Shown: one piece after another, positions 28,502 through 35,316 of the stretch | Layout of the letters: every line of letters starts with the position of its first letter | Numbering within the stretch: the stretch's first letter is position 1 | Source: Planctomycetota bacterium | GTDB lineage: Bacteria; Planctomycetota; Planctomycetia; Pirellulales; Pirellulaceae | Assembly: GCA_026692885.1 (NCBI GenBank) | Contig: JAPLNJ010001213.1 | Span: 1-35,391, forward strand | Direction of reading: 5' to 3' | DNA length: 35,391 bases | The notes under the pieces: model-generated | Told to the model about the DNA's origin: nothing | What the model saw: only the letters and a program-made list of their open reading frames with translations | Database searches by the model: none | Program-made: the position numbers and the translations under genes

Positions 28502-29509
28502 ATGAAAATGAAACCGATCACACTCCTGTCCGTCCTCAGCCTCGCGATGGGAACATTGCCTGCGCCGACCGCCAGGGCGCAGGAGATCCTACCCTTCCCA
28601 CCCACACCATCCGCCTCCACCGCGGGGCTGTGGATGCAGGACTCAATCTACAAGAAGCGCGTCGAGCCGAAGCGTCTGGACAAGGACGCGCCGAACATCC
28701 TGATCATCCTGATGGATGACGTTGGGCCGGGCACGCCCTCAACCTACGGTGGCGAGATCAACACGCCGACGCTCGATCGCGTGTCGAAGGCGGGCATCTC
28801 CTACAATCGTTTCCACTCCACCGCCATGTGCTCGCCCACCCGCGCCGCGCTGCTCACCGGGCGGAATTATACGCGCGTCTGCAATGGCCAAATTTCGGCG
28901 ATTGCCAACGACTTCGATGGATTCAGCGGTACCATTCCGAAGTCCTCAGCGACCGTTGCGGAAGTGCTGAAAGACTACGGCTACAACACCGGGGCCTGGG
29001 GCAAGTGGCACAACACGCCCGAAGAGCAGCTCACGTCCAAGGGGCCGTTCGACTATTGGCCGACCGGTTATGGCTTCGAGTACTTCTATGGCTTCCTCGC
29101 CGGCGAGGCCTCGCAGTATGAACCGACCCTGGTGCGCAACACCACCTACGTCACCGAAGAAAAGCCCAAGGGCTACCACCTCACCGAAGATATCGCCACG
29201 GATGCGATCAAGTGGCTCCGGGAACAGAAGGCTTACGCACCGGACAAGCCGTTCTTCATGTATTGGGCGCCGGGCGCAGCGCATGGACCGCACCAGATTT
29301 TCAAGGAGTGGGCCGACAAGTATCAGGGCAAGTTCGACGACGGCTGGGACAAGTACCGCGAGCGCACCTTCGCACGCGCCAAAGCCAAAGCTTGGATTCC
29401 GCAGGACGCCCAACTGACGCCGCGCCCAGCTTCCATGGCTTCCTGGGACTCCATCGAATCGGGCGGCGCCGGAAAGTCAGCCAGTTTGGCCGCATCCGGG
29501 TGTGTGTAG
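28502..29509 (+). pseudogene. Third sulfatase, truncated after residue 318
   Basis: Start ATG 28502 with AGGG upstream; signal peptide MKMKPITLLSVLSLAMGTLPAPTARA. It closely parallels the preceding gene: ILPFPPTPSAS, PNILIILMDDVGPG, formylglycine motif C110-S-P-T-R, WGKWHNTP, MYWAPGAAHGPHQ, FDDGWDKYRERTFARAK. The match stops exactly after SMASWDSI (29455). The remaining 17 codons (ESGGAGKSASLAASGCV) are antisense to a minus-strand gene fragment. The second half, with the DNG metal ligand and C-terminal domain, is missing, so the protein cannot be active. Confidence 0.85.
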
Positions 29510-29862
29510 CGCATCACCACTGGAACGCTGGCATCGTGCCAAGTGGCGATCAGATCGCCATCCGCTTGCCGTTCGATGGAGACGACTTGATCCGAGCGGC
29601 CTTGTAGGGTGGGCCAGAGCGGACTCTTTCCGACCGACCCAAGACCGTCACTCGACTCAGCCCTTGTCGGAGCACCTGACCTGCCAAGAACCGAGCGCCG
29701 GCCCACCAGGATCCGCTTCCCATCCGATCAGACCGCGTATCGCCGTCTCGGCCGGATACTCTACCGGCACGGCACGTTCGATGGCCGCCATGCCATTCTT
29801 TGAGCGGATGGTCAGGCCGCGTTGATCGGCCCGGAGCGACACCGCGGGAAAGGGTCCGCGCG
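29456..29862 (-). pseudogene. DNA sliding-clamp-like fragment interrupted by a short repeat
   Basis: Two minus-strand pieces in different frames read as one protein split by the element at 29604-29717. The upstream piece (about 29862-29718) reads GPFPAVSLRADQRGLTIRSK and NGMAAIERAVPVEYPAETAI. The downstream piece (about 29602-29460) reads VVSIERQADGDLIATWHDAS, VPVVMRYTHPDAAKLADFPAPP. From memory this order and style match planctomycete proteins related to DNA polymerase III beta (sliding clamp), but that is not verified. The 3' end is cut where the sulfatase half begins, and the 5' end is not found. Non-functional. Confidence 0.35.
29604..29717. repeat. Interspersed GTAGGGTGGGCC...GGCCCACC element, copy A
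   Basis: 114 bp, starting GTAGGGTGGGCCAGAGCGG and ending CGCCGGCCCACCAGGATC then CGCT. The ends contain GGTGGGCC / GGCCCACC in inverted orientation. Copy B at 32461-32573 shares both ends but has an unrelated middle. Short GTAGGGTGGGCC palindromes are common in planctomycete genomes. Here it interrupts a coding fragment. Confidence 0.75.
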
Positions 29863-29978
29863 GCGACGTTCCGAGCGCATGACGAAAGACAGCGCTCGGC
29901 GCGGGTCTCAGACCCCGGCGGAACTGTCGACCGCCAGGTCTGCCGCGATTCCAAGAGATCTTCGGTCGACAGGACCGG

Positions 29979-30275
29979 TCATTCGCCGAGTCGGTACTTC
30001 CAGTAATCCGGGTGGCGGCTGTGATGCTTGACCACCAGAATCCGCAGGCAGTCTTCTTCGTGCCGGTAGTAGATGGCGTACGGGAACCGCCGCATCAGGT
30101 AACGGCGGACGTCCTCCTCGACCACCGCCCACCGAATAGGCGCGGCCTGGATTTTGGAAATCGCCGCGTCAAACTGGCGCAAGAAGCGTTCACCCAGACC
30201 CGGAACGCGTTGTTGGTAGAATCGCACCGCGTCCAGGAGTTCCTCTTCGGCGTCGGGGTGATAGACGATCTTCAT
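29979..30275 (-). CDS. parE: ParE/RelE-family toxin
   Basis: 98 aa, MKIVYHPDAEEELLDAVRFYQ, a GLGERFLRQFDAAISKIQ helix, and the C-terminal strands RRYLMRRFPYAIYYRHEEDCLRILVVKHHSRHPDYW, the usual ParE/RelE fold of about 95-100 residues. Family members poison gyrase (ParE) or cut mRNA on ribosomes (RelE); which applies is not clear, though the R-x-FPYxIYY pattern is nearer ParE. The start overlaps the antitoxin stop by four bases (ATGA), so the two are translationally coupled. Frame intact. Confidence 0.85.
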   Translation of the reverse strand: MKIVYHPDAEEELLDAVRFYQQRVPGLGERFLRQFDAAISKIQAAPIRWAVVEEDVRRYLMRRFPYAIYYRHEEDCLRILVVKHHSRHPDYWKYRLGE

Positions 30276-30502
30276 CCCAGAACTCGCCGTGCTGCGTCCA
30301 TCACCTGTTCGTGGGAACGGCCGATTGCTTGGCCGGAAGTGAGTTCTGCGTCGCGACGCATCGCCTGCTGGATGGCATCTTGATCTTCACTGTCCGAACT
30401 CGGCAGGCCCTCGTCAATGCTGGCCCACAGCGCCTGCGCCAGTGTCACACGGTCGACCAGTGGCATCGTCATCGCCGCCTGCAGCACTTCATCGTTCGAC
30501 AT
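30272..30502 (-). CDS. Addiction-module antitoxin (PF09720-type)
   Basis: 76 aa from ATG 30502, chosen because AGGAGGG stands eight bases upstream; a longer ORF from 30565 has no such site. Sequence MSNDEVLQAAMTMPLVDRVTLAQALWASID, then an acidic stretch and QDAIQQAMRRDAELTSG, with a C-terminal helix SHEQVMDAARRVLG. This matches the short putative addiction-module component (TIGR02574) that neutralises a ParE-like toxin encoded just downstream, as here. It is an intact, probably stabilising, element inside a decayed accessory region. Confidence 0.85.
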   Translation of the reverse strand: MSNDEVLQAAMTMPLVDRVTLAQALWASIDEGLPSSDSEDQDAIQQAMRRDAELTSGQAIGRSHEQVMDAARRVLG

Positions 30503-30573
30503 GTTCAACGCCCTCCTGCCGCATTCTACCGTCTGACCAGCGGTTCCGCCAACCGTCATTCGCACGCCGTCCC

Positions 30574-30621
30574 GTCACCCTGTCACCCCCTCACCTTGTC
30601 ACCCCCTCACCTTGTCACCCC
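30574..30621. repeat. Three tandem 16-bp units
   Basis: CTCACCTTGTCACCCC occurs twice exactly (30590-30605, 30606-30621), preceded by a variant GTCACCCTGTCACCCC (30574-30589). It lies just upstream of the antitoxin start, at the 3' end of the fragment at 30615, and supplies that fragment's stop codon. Confidence 0.85.
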
Positions 30622-30785
30622 GTCATCCTCCCGGCCTCGGCCAGTTCGCTGGCCACGGTCTGCCGCAGCACTTGGTTGTTGCGCAGCGACTGCGGCTCGA
30701 CACCTTGGACGATCTGCTCGGCTTGGGACACCAATTCGTCCAGATCTTGGTTGGAACGGACATTGAGCTGGCGGAAGCGGCGGAA
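30615..30785 (-). pseudogene. Unidentified 3' fragment (SNQDLDELVSQAEQIVQG)
   Basis: The minus strand reads FRQLNVRSNQDLDELVSQAE, QIVQGVEPQSLRNNQVLRQT, VASELAEAGRMTG and then TGA, convincing helical protein without a start. The 5' side is cut by the REP palindrome at 30791-30843, and the stop is provided by the 16-bp repeats. Family not identified; perhaps a structural or coiled-coil protein. Confidence 0.45.
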
Positions 30786-30790
30786 GAACC

Positions 30791-30843
30791 GCAAAACGGG
30801 GACTGGCTCCGATCAGGACGATCGGTGCCTGTCCCCGTTTTGC
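30791..30843. repeat. REP-type palindrome GCAAAACGGGGAC...GTCCCCGTTTTGC
   Basis: Perfect 13-bp outer stem (30791-30803 / 30831-30843) and a perfect inner stem CCGATC / GATCGG (30809-30814 / 30820-30825). This is the classic form of REP elements spread by RAYT-type Y1 transposases. It sits between two gene fragments. Confidence 0.85.
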
Positions 30844-30849
30844 AACGGG

Positions 30850-31568
30850 AAGAGGTTCTCGATCGTGGAGTCGCGGAATACCTTGGGCTTGTTGTCGCTC
30901 TGGCCCGTGAACGGGTGGATCGCCGGGCTACGGTGTTGAACATCCTGAGGACGGGCGGCGCGCTGGACCACTTCAGCCAGCTTCAGGGGGAACTCACGCG
31001 TCTGCGGACCGAAACCGAATCGCTACGCCAGCGTCTGCGAACGGCGGAGTCGCTGGAAGCCGGACAGACGGAGCTGAAGATTGAACGCGCACAATTGCTC
31101 ACTCGTCTCCGCCAGGACCACCACGAACAAGGCGAGCTCTACAAAGCCGCGATTCTCACGTTCGAAGAGCTGTCCAGCAACCTGTACGAAAAACCGGGCA
31201 GCCTGACGATCAGCCAGGAGGAAAGCGGTCCGAGATTTGAAGTGCGGATCCACGGCGAGAAGAGCAAGGGCATCAACAACATGCAGATCTTCTGCTTTGA
31301 CTGGATGCTCGCTCAGATGTGCGCCGCCCGGAAGGTTGGCCCTGGGTTCCTCGTCCACGACAGCCACCTGTTCGACGGTTCCGATGAACGTCAGGTGGCC
31401 AAAGCTCTGGAACTAGGCGAAAAGACGGCGAAGAAGATCGGCTGGCAATACATCGTTACGATGAACACGGACGTTCTGCCGGCCAGTTTTGCAAACCATG
31501 AGTCGATCGTCGAGCCCCGCCTGTTGGATTCAGACGACGGGGGACTTTTCGGCGTTCGGTTTGGTTGA
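30850..31568 (+). pseudogene. 3' part of a DUF2326 (ABC-three-component system) gene
   Basis: The frame is open from 30612 but protein-like text begins about 30900: RATVLNILRTGGALDHFSQL, a coiled coil (QGELTRLRTETESLRQRLRTAE ... LLTRLRQDHHEQ), then EKPGSLTISQEESGPRFEV, GINNMQIFCFDWMLAQMCA, GPGFLVHDSHLFDGSDERQV, IGWQYIVTMNTD, ending DDGGLFGVRFG. This is the C-terminal DUF2326 domain of Rad50-like ATPases found in ABC-three-component (ABC-3C) defence-associated systems. The head ATPase half and partner genes are absent, replaced upstream by the REP element and another fragment. No start or ribosome site. A remnant of a lost defence-type operon. Confidence 0.75.
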
Positions 31569-31617
31569 CCGAATCATCTGTCGCTGCGACACAAGGTCGC
31601 ACGGTTCTAGCGAACAG

Positions 31618-31726
31618 ATTACTGATCGCTGCGCAAAGAATGTTACACTCGAACGGACTCGAAGACTTCAACCTTCGTGTTTCTTGCTGCGAGGAGGCTA
31701 ACCTCCTTTGCGCAACGGTCAGTAAT
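31618..31726. repeat. 21-bp imperfect inverted repeat
   Basis: ATTACTGATCGCTGCGCAAAG (31618-31638) pairs with its inverse at 31706-31726 with two mismatches (67-bp loop, which itself contains GGAGG-N-CCTCC at about 31691-31706). It lies in the gene-free space between the DUF2326 fragment and TniB. Could be a tiny mobile element or a transcript hairpin. Confidence 0.7.
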
Positions 31727-31806
31727 ACACTCACTGCAGGCAGGTTACCGCGATGAGCACCCGCCCGGACATGCTCGAAGGTCCAGGACGCGGTAGGGCG
31801 TATCCT

Positions 31807-31828
31807 GCACGGCTCTGGAGAGCCATGC
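31807..31828. terminator. GCACGGCTCT-GG-AGAGCCATGC palindrome after tniB
   Basis: A 10-bp stem with one mismatch and a 2-nt loop, 7 bp past the tniB stop on the minus strand. It may act as a terminator, but the form (GCACGGCTCTGGAGAGCC) is also a recurrent planctomycete short palindrome. Confidence 0.4.
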
Positions 31829-31834
31829 TACGTG

Positions 31835-32460
31835 TTAGTCTGTCGCCTTGGCGGGCCGGCGTTTAGCGCCGCTGGCGCGAGGCGAAAGGCCGACACCGGC
31901 CGCCCGGGTTTGGTCGGCGGCTTGCACGCGGTCCAGCGCCGCTTTGTCCAGGTCGCCGATGAAGGGGTTCGATTGCTCGGCCAGCACACGCTGTTGCGCG
32001 AGACAACGCTCAAAGATTCGCGCCAGGTCGTCCATCTCGATTTGTTCGTTGCCACGCTGTAATGCTTCGGCCGCAGCGCCGCGCACCAGCGTCATCAAGT
32101 AGTCCGGCACGCCGCGGCTGGCCAGATAGAACCGGCCAGCCAAGTCGGCGTTCGCCAGGCTGGATGTCTCTGCCAGCGGCAAGCTCTCATCCAGCTTCTT
32201 GAGCATGCCGCAGAACTCGCGCTGGCCTTGTGGCGTGCGTCAGGTGAAACAGCGGAGGGTCAGCCGTTGCTTGAACCGGCGTTCGGTGTGCTCGGCGCTG
32301 AGCACGTACTCGGCCTCCGGCATGCCGCACACGACCACCGGGAGGCCCGTGTTGACGATCAGCACCTTGAGCCACTGCGAAGCCTTGGTCATGACCTTGG
32401 CCCGGTCCACGTCGAACAGGTGGTGAAATTCGTCGAGCACGATCAGTTCGACGCCGCAGT
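31835..32460 (-). pseudogene. tniB: TniB-type transposition ATPase, 5'-truncated with nonsense codon
   Basis: Reading from 32460: CGVELIVLDEFHHLFDVDRA (Walker B and following), VMTKASQWLKVLIVNTGLPV, VVCGMPEAEYVL...RRFKQRLTLRCFT, a TGA at 32240-32242, then in the same frame RTPQGQREFCGMLKKLDESLP, ADLAGRFYLASRGVPDYLMTL and the C-terminal tail to 31835. This is the AAA+ helper of Tn5053/Tn7-like elements (TniB/TnsC type). The N-terminus with Walker A is missing, cut exactly where repeat copy B begins. The TGA replaces what is probably a Trp or Arg codon. Non-functional. Confidence 0.8.
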
Positions 32461-32573
32461 GTAGGGTGGGCCAGAGCGGGTCAGGCGAGAACGCTCTCCA
32501 AATGGTAAGAACGGAGATTTGCCGTGGAACCGTCCCAGGCCAAGAAACCGAACGCCGGCCCACCGGGATCCGC
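32461..32573. repeat. Interspersed GTAGGGTGGGCC element, copy B
   Basis: 113 bp with the same start (GTAGGGTGGGCCAGAGCGG) and end (CGCCGGCCCACC-GGATCCGCT) as copy A at 29604. The middle differs. A further half copy in inverted orientation is at about 32613-32636 (ATCCTGGTGGGCCGGCGC). It truncates tniB precisely at base 32460/32461. Confidence 0.75.
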
Positions 32574-32759
32574 TGAGCATTACGAACGAATCGCATCGCA
32601 CGAGATGGCGAGTCTATCCTGGTGGGCCGGCGCTGGTCCGCACCCGATTTCCGGCTCGCCGACTTGGTCGCGCTGTTGGTTGGGACTGTTGGTTGCCGCT
32701 GGTCCGCTCGCTCGCGGATCGCCCGTTTCAACACCCGCCACTGATACTCGGTCATGGGA

Positions 32760-33038
32760 TCGCAGAATGGCGTGTCGTAGGGTTTTCATGAGCACGGCAT
32801 ACGAGGGCGGCTCGAAGCCCAGACAGAAGCCGACGACCATGCGGCTGTAGTAGTCGATGAGCAGCGAGAGCCAAGGCTGGCCGATGGGGCCGGCCTCCGT
32901 GCCGACAACGACCTTCAACGGGCTGTGGTCGATCTCGACCCGTTGCAAAACGCGCGTGGACAATTGCTGCGGTGACGTGGGGGCGTGGCGGCGGTCGGTC
33001 TTCGGGCCACGGCGGGGCTTGTCCCCGTCGAGCCATGT
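32760..33038 (-). pseudogene. tniA: TniA-type DDE transposase fragment
   Basis: The minus frame reads GDKPRRGPKTDRRHAPTSPQ, then LQRVEIDHSPLKVVVGTEAGP (first catalytic Asp), PWLSLLIDYYSRMVVGFCLG, FEPPSYAVLMKTLRHAIL, characteristic of the rve/Mu-type integrase core of TniA/TnsB. It is closed upstream by a stop at 33039-33041 and loses similarity after about 32760, before the final Glu. Between it and repeat copy B (32574-32759) only a short helical scrap (MTEYQWRVLKRAIRERADQR, another frame) looks protein-like. With tniB it marks a decayed Tn5053/Tn7-like transposon. Confidence 0.7.
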
Positions 33039-33087
33039 TCAAAACCAGATCAGTTCCCTTGAATCGCCGCTTCTTTCTTCATCACTG

Positions 33088-34019
33088 CCCGGCTTGCCCG
33101 GGTAGGATGATGTTCCCATGCTATACGGCATGCCTTCCCTGACGCCCATTTACACGCGCGAGAACTGCCGGTTCTCTTGCCCGCTGCAGTGGGGCTTGAC
33201 CGTCTTCTGGCGGAAGCCAGAACTGGATGACGGCTGATACCAAGACTTGGCCACAGCAACCGAACCCGATGGTATTCGCCTTCTGTCACATCGCTTCTCG
33301 GAACCTGAAACCAGCCAATTCGCGATCAGTACCCAGCCCCAGGTGTCACCGCTGCTGGTCGTTCAACGTGTGAAAGGTCGACTGCAGCATTTGATGCGAC
33401 AGCGTGTGCCCAAGGCATTCCAGGGCAACTATGCGATCCGTAGCGTCGGAACCGTCACACGGGAAACGGTTGAGGCGTACGCAGCCGATCAACTGGGTCA
33501 CCATCGCATGGCAGACCCAGGTGTCCAGACGCGATTCGCAAAGTATCAAATCGAACGCCCGGAGGTTGATTTGTCGCAGCCGCAACGGACTTCCCACGGG
33601 ATGTACTGGTACAACCTTCACGTCGTTCTGGTTCATCGCGAACGCTGGACGGAGGTTCGGGATGATGTGCTGCAGCGAGTCCACGACATGATCATCAAAT
33701 CAGCGGATGCGAAAGGATATCGACTCTCCCGTGCGGGTATTCTGGCGGATCACGTGCATCTCTTGCTGGGTTGCCCCATCGAGGCAGCGCCCGAGGAAGT
33801 CGCCTTGGGATTTCTGAACAATCTGGCCTATGCGCATGAGATGAAGCCAATCTACCAATACGGCGGTTTCGTGGGCACGGTTGGTGAGTACACGACGAAA
33901 GCCATGGGATCGGGAACACCGCTCCACGCAGACAAGCTGCGAGGTGGCGAGGAGAACGGATGAGGGGAGCCGTTTCTGGTTGTGAACGCCGTTCCATGCA
34001 GGCAAGCTGCATGGTGACG
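33088..34019 (+). mobile_element. Y1-transposase element with subterminal hairpins
   Basis: The transposase gene (33118-33963) is preceded by a CCCGG-cttgc-CCGGG hairpin (33088-33102) and followed by two similar hairpins within a 31-bp direct repeat, one copy at 33919-33949 (CGCAG-acaag-CTGCG) and one at 33989-34019 (CATGCAG-gcaag-CTGCATG). Loops cttgc/acaag/gcaag are alike. IS200/IS605-like and REP systems are recognised by such subterminal hairpins. The right side ends within about 5 bp of where the TnsA-like sequence breaks, suggesting insertion there. Exact ends are not fixed. Confidence 0.55.
33118..33963 (+). pseudogene. Tandem-domain Y1 (HUH) transposase with TGA at codon 40
   Basis: ATG 33118 (MLYGMPSLTPIYTRENCRFS; AGGA upstream) opens 281 codons broken by one TGA at 33235-33237, in LDDG*YQDLA, where Trp would fit. 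A TTG at 33247 allows the rest to be read. Two Y1-like halves are visible. Half one: LQWGLTVFW ... FAISTQPQVSPLLVVQRVKGRL ... YAIRSVGTVTRETVEAYAADQLG, with Tyr121 in a YxxxQ helix typical of the Y1 nucleophile but no HUH. Half two: YWYNLHVVLVHRERW ... ILADHVHLLLG (H212-V-H214, the HUH motif) ... LLNNLAYAHEM ... FVGTVGEYTTKAM, without YxxxQ. Y1 transposases act as dimers on single-stranded DNA hairpins; here both halves are in one chain. Confidence 0.75.
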
Positions 34020-34794
34020 TGCCCTCGGTGGCGGCGTATTGCCGGGCCACCGAGAGCTTGCGTTGAGCGAGAGGTTTTGCCAACCGATCGGAAGGCTTGA
34101 CCTCGACGAGCCGCTTTTGGCCGCGGGTCATCTCCACCAGGAAATCGGGCACGATGTAGCTGCAACCCGCGTTGGCTTCCTTGCGGGGCCGCACGTCCGG
34201 CGCGGCTTTGAGCAACTCGATGTGCAAGGTATTGCCCTGCTCGCGCCACTGGTACCAGATGGTCAGCGGTTGCTCCTGGATGTCGATCAGCAGTTGACGC
34301 TTGCTGGAGAAGACGGTCCGGCCGAGGGCCCATTTGTCCGCGCGCAGCAGGGCTTGGCGGATTACGACGAAGGGCTTCATTGCCGCCGGGTGGGCCGGCG
34401 CGAGGTACAGGCTCCGACCGGCCAGCAGCGTCAGGTCGACTTCGGTCGGTGAGAGGAAGTGTTCCAGGTGGATGGTCTTGTCGTCCGTCGGTTCCAGCGT
34501 GGCGAGGTCTTCTTCGTTCAGTGCGACGCACTGCTCGGCGCTGTAGGGATAGCCCTTGGCGATCTGGTCGGCCGGTACGCGGCCGTGTTTGGGGCAGCAC
34601 TTGTGATACTCGATGTGTTCCCCGCAGCCGGCGTGGAGTTGGCGCAGGGAGACGGCGGCGGTGGAACTGATCGTGGGATAAGCCTTGACGGGGACACAGC
34701 AGGAGCCGAGCCGGAGTTGGCCGGACCAACTGGCGCGGCTGGCCGGTGGCGCGGTGGCCACCGGCGATGGATCAACGAGCAGAGTTGTGGACAT
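33700..34794 (-). CDS. Chimeric ORF: Ku N-terminal half joined to TnsA-like nuclease
   Basis: ATG 34794 with GGAGGAG six bases upstream. Residues 18-168 are bacterial Ku: ASWSGQLRLGSCCVPVKAY, VSLRQLHAGCGEHIEYHKCCPKHG, GYPYSAEQCVALNEEDLATL, SLYLAPAHPAAMKPFVVIRQALL, VFSSKRQLL. Ku binds DNA ends in NHEJ with LigD; its last about 100 residues are missing. From IDIQEQPLTIWYQWREQG (170) it becomes a TnsA-like restriction-fold endonuclease: CSYIVPDFLVEM (D217), KRLVEVKPSDRL (E231, K233), RKLSVARQYAATEG to 257. The first TnsA catalytic Glu would fall at the joint and is replaced (SKRQLL). Residues 258-364 are antisense of the Y1 element, not native. TnsA belongs with the TniA/TniB remnants on the same strand. 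A deletion fusion is likelier than a natural one. Confidence 0.7.
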   Translation of the reverse strand: MSTTLLVDPSPVATAPPASRASWSGQLRLGSCCVPVKAYPTISSTAAVSLRQLHAGCGEHIEYHKCCPKHGRVPADQIAKGYPYSAEQCVALNEEDLATLEPTDDKTIHLEHFLSPTEVDLTLLAGRSLYLAPAHPAAMKPFVVIRQALLRADKWALGRTVFSSKRQLLIDIQEQPLTIWYQWREQGNTLHIELLKAAPDVRPRKEANAGCSYIVPDFLVEMTRGQKRLVEVKPSDRLAKPLAQRKLSVARQYAATEGTSPCSLPAWNGVHNQKRLPSSVLLATSQLVCVERCSRSHGFRRVLTNRAHETAVLVDWLHLMRIGQIVQKSQGDFLGRCLDGATQQEMHVIRQNTRTGESISFRIR

Positions 34795-34814
34795 GGGGTC
34801 TCCTCCAAAAGGTA

Positions 34815-35316
34815 ACAGCTAAGCAGGGGCACCGAATGCGCAAGAAAAAGGCCGCCCGACAGGCGTAAGCCCATCGCGCGGCCAGGAGCTGCAGCACAGG
34901 ACCGTCGCGAGACGGTCTCCCGCGTACGGGCCGGTCGCAGACCGAGCCAGGAAACTGCGTGGTGGGAAGACTCGCGCGGAGCGAATCGGCCCACCGTCGC
35001 CCTCTCACCCCTCGCACCTTGCGGCGTGAGGGGTGAGAGGGCACCGGTGAAAGCTATGCTGCAGCACCTACATAGTATGCCTCACAAGAGGGGTTTATTT
35101 AGCGCCCAGGATGGTCCGCAGCTTCCCCTCGGCTAGACTTGAGCTCGTTGGCGAACGGCAGATTCCCTGTTAGTCTGCACTCGCCCAACGACAAACGGCG
35201 TCAGTCACGCGCGGGTCACCTGGAGATTGGCCGCGTTGCCTGCCGATGGCCAGCTCGTGGAGGAAGCCGTCGTCGTATTATACCGCCTTTTGCTGAAGGA
35301 CGAAGGAGATAGCCGC
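34815..35316. other. Intergenic region between Ku/TnsA ORF and the edge gene
   Basis: About 500 bp without a convincing gene on either strand. It should contain divergent promoters for the Ku ORF (minus) and the gene at 35317 (plus), but no clear -35/-10 pair is recognised. One strong hairpin (35000-35041) is present. Confidence 0.5.
35000..35041. repeat. Perfect 14-bp palindrome CCCTCTCACCCCTC
   Basis: CCCTCTCACCCCTC (35000-35013) is perfectly inverted as GAGGGGTGAGAGGG (35028-35041), with a 14-nt loop. It lies in the gap between the divergent genes, so it is more likely a REP-type palindrome than a terminator. Confidence 0.8.

Noticed and set aside
33695..34729. 344-codon minus-strand ORF
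   Set aside because: Alternative frame of the Ku/TnsA ORF; basic low-information text.
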